A program made the position numbers and the translations under genes. A DNA stretch of 64,000 nt from the NCBI GenBank assembly GCA_023415715.1, contig JAEZJP010000015.1:1-64000 (forward strand). Reading direction: 5' to 3'. Shown in pieces: positions 60,584 to 64,000 of this stretch. The notes below the pieces were generated by a model. It searched no databases. It had not been told where the DNA came from and saw nothing but the letters and a program-made list of their open reading frames with translations. Source of the stretch: Bacillota bacterium. Its GTDB lineage: Bacteria; Bacillota; Clostridia; Christensenellales; Aristaeellaceae. The first letter of the stretch is position 1. Each line of letters starts with the position of its first letter.

Positions 60584-61834
60584 ATGATCCAGCGTTTCAG
60601 GTTTTACGACGCCAGGGACTGGTTTCTTCAAAAGAGGTTCGGCATGTTTATTCATTGGGGGCTTTATGCAATTCCGGCATGGCAGGAGCAAGTCATCTGG
60701 CGTGGGCACATGCCACGAAAAGACTACGAACCTCTTATGCTTAAGTTTAATCCTGTAAAATTCGATCCGGAGCAGTGGCTGGACCACATGCAGGAAGCAG
60801 GTATGGAGTACGTATGCTTTACAACAAAGCATCATGATGGCTTTTGCATGTGGGACACAGCATATACGGACTACAAAGTAACGAATTCGCCTTACGGTAA
60901 GGATATCGTCGGAATGCTGGCAGAAGCTTGCCATAAGCGTAAAGTACCGTTCGGCGTCTATTATTCGATTCCGGACTGGCATCATAAGAATTACCCCGCA
61001 CAAGGGCGGCATCATGAGATGTTCGGCCAGCGCGCGGGCGATGAACCGGATTTTGACCTGTATGTTGAATATATGGAAAACCAGGTACGTGAACTGATGA
61101 CCGGCTACGGAGAGATATCACAGTTGTTCTGGGACATCAATGTGATAGAATACGACAATACGGCCTTTAATGATGAGATTCGCAGATTGCAGCCTTCCAT
61201 TGTGATCAATGATCGCGGACCGCATAATGGAGATTTTAAAACGCCGGAACGCCATTTGCCGGATGGCATGGAATTTCCGGTACGCACCGAGGCGGTCCAA
61301 TCCATGGGCCGCGAAAGCTGGGGTTATCGTGCTGATGAGGATTATTACAGCCATAAATATCTGATGCAAAGCATTGACCGCAGTATGGCGATGGGCGGCA
61401 ATTATCAGCTGAATGTCGGCCCGCGGGCCGATGGATCGTTCGATCCAAGGGATCTTGAATCCATGCACATCATTGGCAACTGGTTTCACAGGGTGAAGGA
61501 ATCGCTCGTTGGTACGGTCCCAGCGACAACGATCATCACGCAGGCAACAGACAACATGCGTGATGAGGTAATGCTGACCCGTAACGGCAACACCATTTAT
61601 GTTCATGCCTATAAGGACATTCAATGTTCTGCCGTGATCCTGAAGCCGCTGGCCGTCATGCCCAAGCGTGCTGTGCTGCTGAACGATGGCCGTGAATTGG
61701 AAGCAAAGGTGGAACTGATTCCGTCCCATCATCGAGAGCGCCCATATCTGCGCATACGGGAAATTCCGGTTAATGAATTTATAGGTGAGCCAATTGTAAT
61801 CCGGCTGGATTTTGATGAGTCTGTCAATGCTTGA
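60584..61834 (+). CDS. GH29 alpha-L-fucosidase
   Basis: A 416-residue cytoplasmic retaining enzyme (no signal peptide). RFGMFIHWGLYAIPAWQEQ, YVCFTTKHHDGFCMWDT and the nucleophile-strand QLFWDINV (D184 likely) follow the GH29 pattern; YQLNVGPRADGSFDP is the late barrel block. ATG 60584 follows AAAGGCGG; the frame is open upstream but that part overlaps the regulator gene. It would release L-fucose (or a related sugar) from imported oligosaccharides such as xyloglucan or pectin side chains. It is followed by an uncharacterised hydrolase-like gene after 17 bases. Confidence 0.92.
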   Translation: MIQRFRFYDARDWFLQKRFGMFIHWGLYAIPAWQEQVIWRGHMPRKDYEPLMLKFNPVKFDPEQWLDHMQEAGMEYVCFTTKHHDGFCMWDTAYTDYKVTNSPYGKDIVGMLAEACHKRKVPFGVYYSIPDWHHKNYPAQGRHHEMFGQRAGDEPDFDLYVEYMENQVRELMTGYGEISQLFWDINVIEYDNTAFNDEIRRLQPSIVINDRGPHNGDFKTPERHLPDGMEFPVRTEAVQSMGRESWGYRADEDYYSHKYLMQSIDRSMAMGGNYQLNVGPRADGSFDPRDLESMHIIGNWFHRVKESLVGTVPATTIITQATDNMRDEVMLTRNGNTIYVHAYKDIQCSAVILKPLAVMPKRAVLLNDGRELEAKVELIPSHHRERPYLRIREIPVNEFIGEPIVIRLDFDESVNA

Positions 61835-61851
61835 CAAAAGAGGTGAAACCG

Positions 61852-63945
61852 ATGATTATGTACAGAAATATGTTGATTCATGATCATCCGGACCTGAATC
61901 CGCAGTCAGGTATTCCGAATGCAGAGGGCGGCACCCCATTGGAATATGGCCTGTCGAAATTCATTTCCGCGTTGTCCGGGGCGGGCATACGCACATATCA
62001 GGCGCCGATTGCCGATTATGATGAAATGAGCGGAATCAAGTGTGCCGTTCTCCATGAAAATACAAAAGTAATTAAATCAGAAAGCTTCCGTATCGACATC
62101 AGGGAAAAAACAATCCACATTCATGCCGGCGATTCGGCAGGCATGATGTATGCACTGATGGATCTGGCTGAAACCATAGAACTGTATGGTTTTGATGAAC
62201 TTCGAAGCAAAGAGTGCGCTCCGTTTCTAGCTAAACGCGGAGTGAAGTTCAACCTGCCGTATGAACCTTACGGGCTGAATGACCCGTTTGAAAAAAACAT
62301 GGAGACCTGTATGTCCCGGGAATTCTGGCGGGCATATATCGATAACCTGGCGGACAATCGGTATAACACGCTGTCCTTATGGTCAATGAATCCGTTTGAA
62401 CGTATGTTCCGCATCGAAAAATATCCTCAAACAACGCCGTATACGCAGCGGGAGTTGTTAAGGATGGAGGACCTTTGGCATTTTATATTTCGCTATGCAC
62501 GGCAGCGCTGTATTTCCACCTATATCATTACGTGGAATTTACGCATCACTCCCGCGATTGCTCGCGGACTCGGACTTCCTGAGGACTTGGCATCGGAGCG
62601 CGATTCAATGAATGCGCGTTATCTGAGGCAGTACAGCGAACCTGTCCGGGATTATTTCCGGGAAGCGGTAAAAACCTTGCTGTATACCTATCCCGAATTG
62701 ACAGGCATCGGCACGTCAAACAGCGAAGAGGTTGCGGGCGAGGCGGAAGAAGCGGAAAGCTTTGTGGCGGATACATACCTTCGCGCATTGATTGATTTGC
62801 ACGCCCATGCTGAATTCATTCACAGAACAAACTGCAGCAACGCAGGCATTGCCAAGAGGTTGTTTCTGGACAAATACAAGGGCGGCATGAAGTATATTTC
62901 ATGGAAGTATTCCAACGCGCATATGTACTCCCATCCTCAGCCGCAGTTCGAACGCCTTTGGGACGCATGGAAAGATGTGAATCTTGGCGATGACACACAG
63001 ATTATATACACCGTGAGAAACGATGATTTTTATGCTCTGCGTGGCGGCAACCCGGCGTTTATATCCGAGTATTTTAAAAAAATGAAGCGCCCTCATGTGG
63101 CAGGTTTCTATTGGGGAGCCGACGGTTATACATGGGGCAGGGAATTCCAGCATGTAACGCACAAGCATCTGGAATGGAAATACGATTATGAAAAAAACTG
63201 GCTTCAGTTTGCCGCTCTGGGGCGGCTTGGATACGATCCGGCCCTTGATGAAAGCTATTGGGCAAAACGGTTTACTAAGCGCTATGGCACCGCCGGGCAT
63301 GCCTTTTACCAAGGGATTACAACAGGCACACGCATGCTTTGCGCGGTGAACCGCTTGCATTTCATCAATTATGATTTCGAATGGCATCCGGAGAGCTTGC
63401 TTTCCAACAGGGACGGCTTCAAGACTGTTGCGGAGTTTATGGACTGTCCCGCCATGCCTGGAATCGGAACGCTGAGCATAAGGGAATACGCCGAAGGCAA
63501 AGGGCCTGCTGTTGAACCTTACGAAGGCTGCCGCAAGCTTGAAACGCCTGATGAAGAGATCGCTGAAATCAGCGGATGCATTGCTGATATTGAAAAGGCA
63601 TGTGAAGCGATTAGTAGAATGCCGGAGGATGAATGCGCAGGGGAGGCTGAATGCATCGCATGCGATATTTCCGCATGGCTTGCCTTGTCGAAATATTACC
63701 GGGCGAAGCTGTCCGCCGCATTGCTTCTTTCACGGTTCCGCGCGGACGGTGACGAGTCAAAGAAAGCCGAAGCCATTTTCCTTTTAAAAGGAGCGTTAAC
63801 CGACTGGAAGGAACTTGCTGCCATTGTATCCAGCCACTATCTGCCGTTCATTATGGGACGTCAGCATAATATCTTCGGTTACAGCTACTACATTAATGAT
63901 GTAGAAAAAGATATAAGGATAGCTGAACAGATTTATTCTTTCTGA
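61852..63945 (+). CDS. Uncharacterised protein with GH67/GH20-like N-terminal domain, probable glycoside hydrolase
   Basis: A 697-residue cytoplasmic protein. Residues 1-115 look like the zincin-like N-terminal domain seen before GH20 and GH67 barrels (FRIDIREKTIHIHAGDSAGMMYALMDLAETIELYG). After APFLAKRGVKFNLPYEPYG comes a barrel-like region (FWRAYIDNLADNRYNTLSLWSMNPFERMF, ISTYIITWNLRI, LTGIGTSNSEEVAGEAEEAESFVADTYL, VAGFYWGADGYTWGREF) with candidate acids, and a helical C-terminus. ATG 61852 follows AGAGGTG by 6 bases. I cannot place it in a numbered family. It shares a transcript with the fucosidase, so it probably works on the same glycan. Confidence 0.75.
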   Translation: MIMYRNMLIHDHPDLNPQSGIPNAEGGTPLEYGLSKFISALSGAGIRTYQAPIADYDEMSGIKCAVLHENTKVIKSESFRIDIREKTIHIHAGDSAGMMYALMDLAETIELYGFDELRSKECAPFLAKRGVKFNLPYEPYGLNDPFEKNMETCMSREFWRAYIDNLADNRYNTLSLWSMNPFERMFRIEKYPQTTPYTQRELLRMEDLWHFIFRYARQRCISTYIITWNLRITPAIARGLGLPEDLASERDSMNARYLRQYSEPVRDYFREAVKTLLYTYPELTGIGTSNSEEVAGEAEEAESFVADTYLRALIDLHAHAEFIHRTNCSNAGIAKRLFLDKYKGGMKYISWKYSNAHMYSHPQPQFERLWDAWKDVNLGDDTQIIYTVRNDDFYALRGGNPAFISEYFKKMKRPHVAGFYWGADGYTWGREFQHVTHKHLEWKYDYEKNWLQFAALGRLGYDPALDESYWAKRFTKRYGTAGHAFYQGITTGTRMLCAVNRLHFINYDFEWHPESLLSNRDGFKTVAEFMDCPAMPGIGTLSIREYAEGKGPAVEPYEGCRKLETPDEEIAEISGCIADIEKACEAISRMPEDECAGEAECIACDISAWLALSKYYRAKLSAALLLSRFRADGDESKKAEAIFLLKGALTDWKELAAIVSSHYLPFIMGRQHNIFGYSYYINDVEKDIRIAEQIYSF

Positions 63946-64000
63946 AAAGTCCATATTTTTTACCATCCAAATTCGCTTCTACCAAAAAGTCTGCCATCCG

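Noticed and set aside
1..64000. CRISPR arrays, tRNA/rRNA genes, insertion sequences or prophage
   Set aside because: Scanned by eye on both strands: no regularly spaced repeats, no cloverleaf with CCA end, no transposase or integrase-like product was seen.

Overview
The window looks like a chromosomal carbohydrate-utilisation region of an anaerobic Bacillota bacterium of class Clostridia, perhaps a gut, rumen or digester member near Christensenellales. The evidence is consensus AGGAGG ribosome sites, YesM/YesN-type two-component regulation, many CUT1 ABC importers without their own ATPase, and GntR, AraC and LacI-type control. The placement is inferred from gene style only. No rRNA, tRNA, CRISPR array, transposase or phage gene was seen.

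Layout. (1) 1-2894: end of an FGGY sugar kinase, a zinc polyol dehydrogenase, an aldo-keto reductase and a FucU mutarotase, which together could be a reduction/oxidation/phosphorylation route for a pentose or related sugar. (2) 3378-8058: a complete CUT2 (ribose-type) importer with ATPase, two permeases and a binding protein, followed by a lone nucleotidyltransferase-fold gene. (3) 9089-26115: an AraC regulator divergent from a long, tightly coupled operon. It holds a giant anchored binding protein (split by a probable frameshift), two permeases, a membrane NHL-propeller/TPR protein, a YIP1 membrane protein, a DUF5696-like surface protein, a second permease pair, a second binding protein and a secreted GH10-GH43-CBM6-like arabinoxylanase. 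(4) 26526-34823: GH36 alpha-galactosidase, YesM-type kinase, YesN-type regulator and a CUT1 importer. (5) 34861-43985 on the minus strand: CUT1 importer, two GH51 arabinofuranosidases and an unknown six-hairpin-like protein. (6) 44574-50458: a divergent GH51 enzyme and another CUT1 importer. (7) 50596-57444: a GntR regulator, then a short-chain dehydrogenase, split transketolase and GarR-like reductase, then on the other strand a PdxA-family dehydrogenase and a four-carbon-acid-sugar kinase, probably a pathway for an unusual sugar or sugar acid. (8) 57674-63945: a fourth GH51, an ArsR-like regulator with a novel C-terminal domain, a GH29 fucosidase and an uncharacterised hydrolase-like protein.

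Together the genes suggest depolymerisation of arabinoxylan and arabinan, with galactose- and fucose-bearing side chains: secreted xylanase outside, oligosaccharide import through five CUT1 systems (all needing an ATPase encoded elsewhere), intracellular trimming by four GH51, one GH36 and one GH29 enzyme, and entry of pentoses and sugar acids into central metabolism.

Two operator families tie separate loci together. GAAACGTTACG-like sites occur before the CUT2 importer, the GH36 gene and the region 5 operon. A TTGTCA-N6-TGACAA-like site occurs before the region 5 operon, between the divergent region 6 genes and before the transketolase operon, beside the GntR gene. Every classical binding-protein gene is followed by a strong stem-loop and none has a lipobox.
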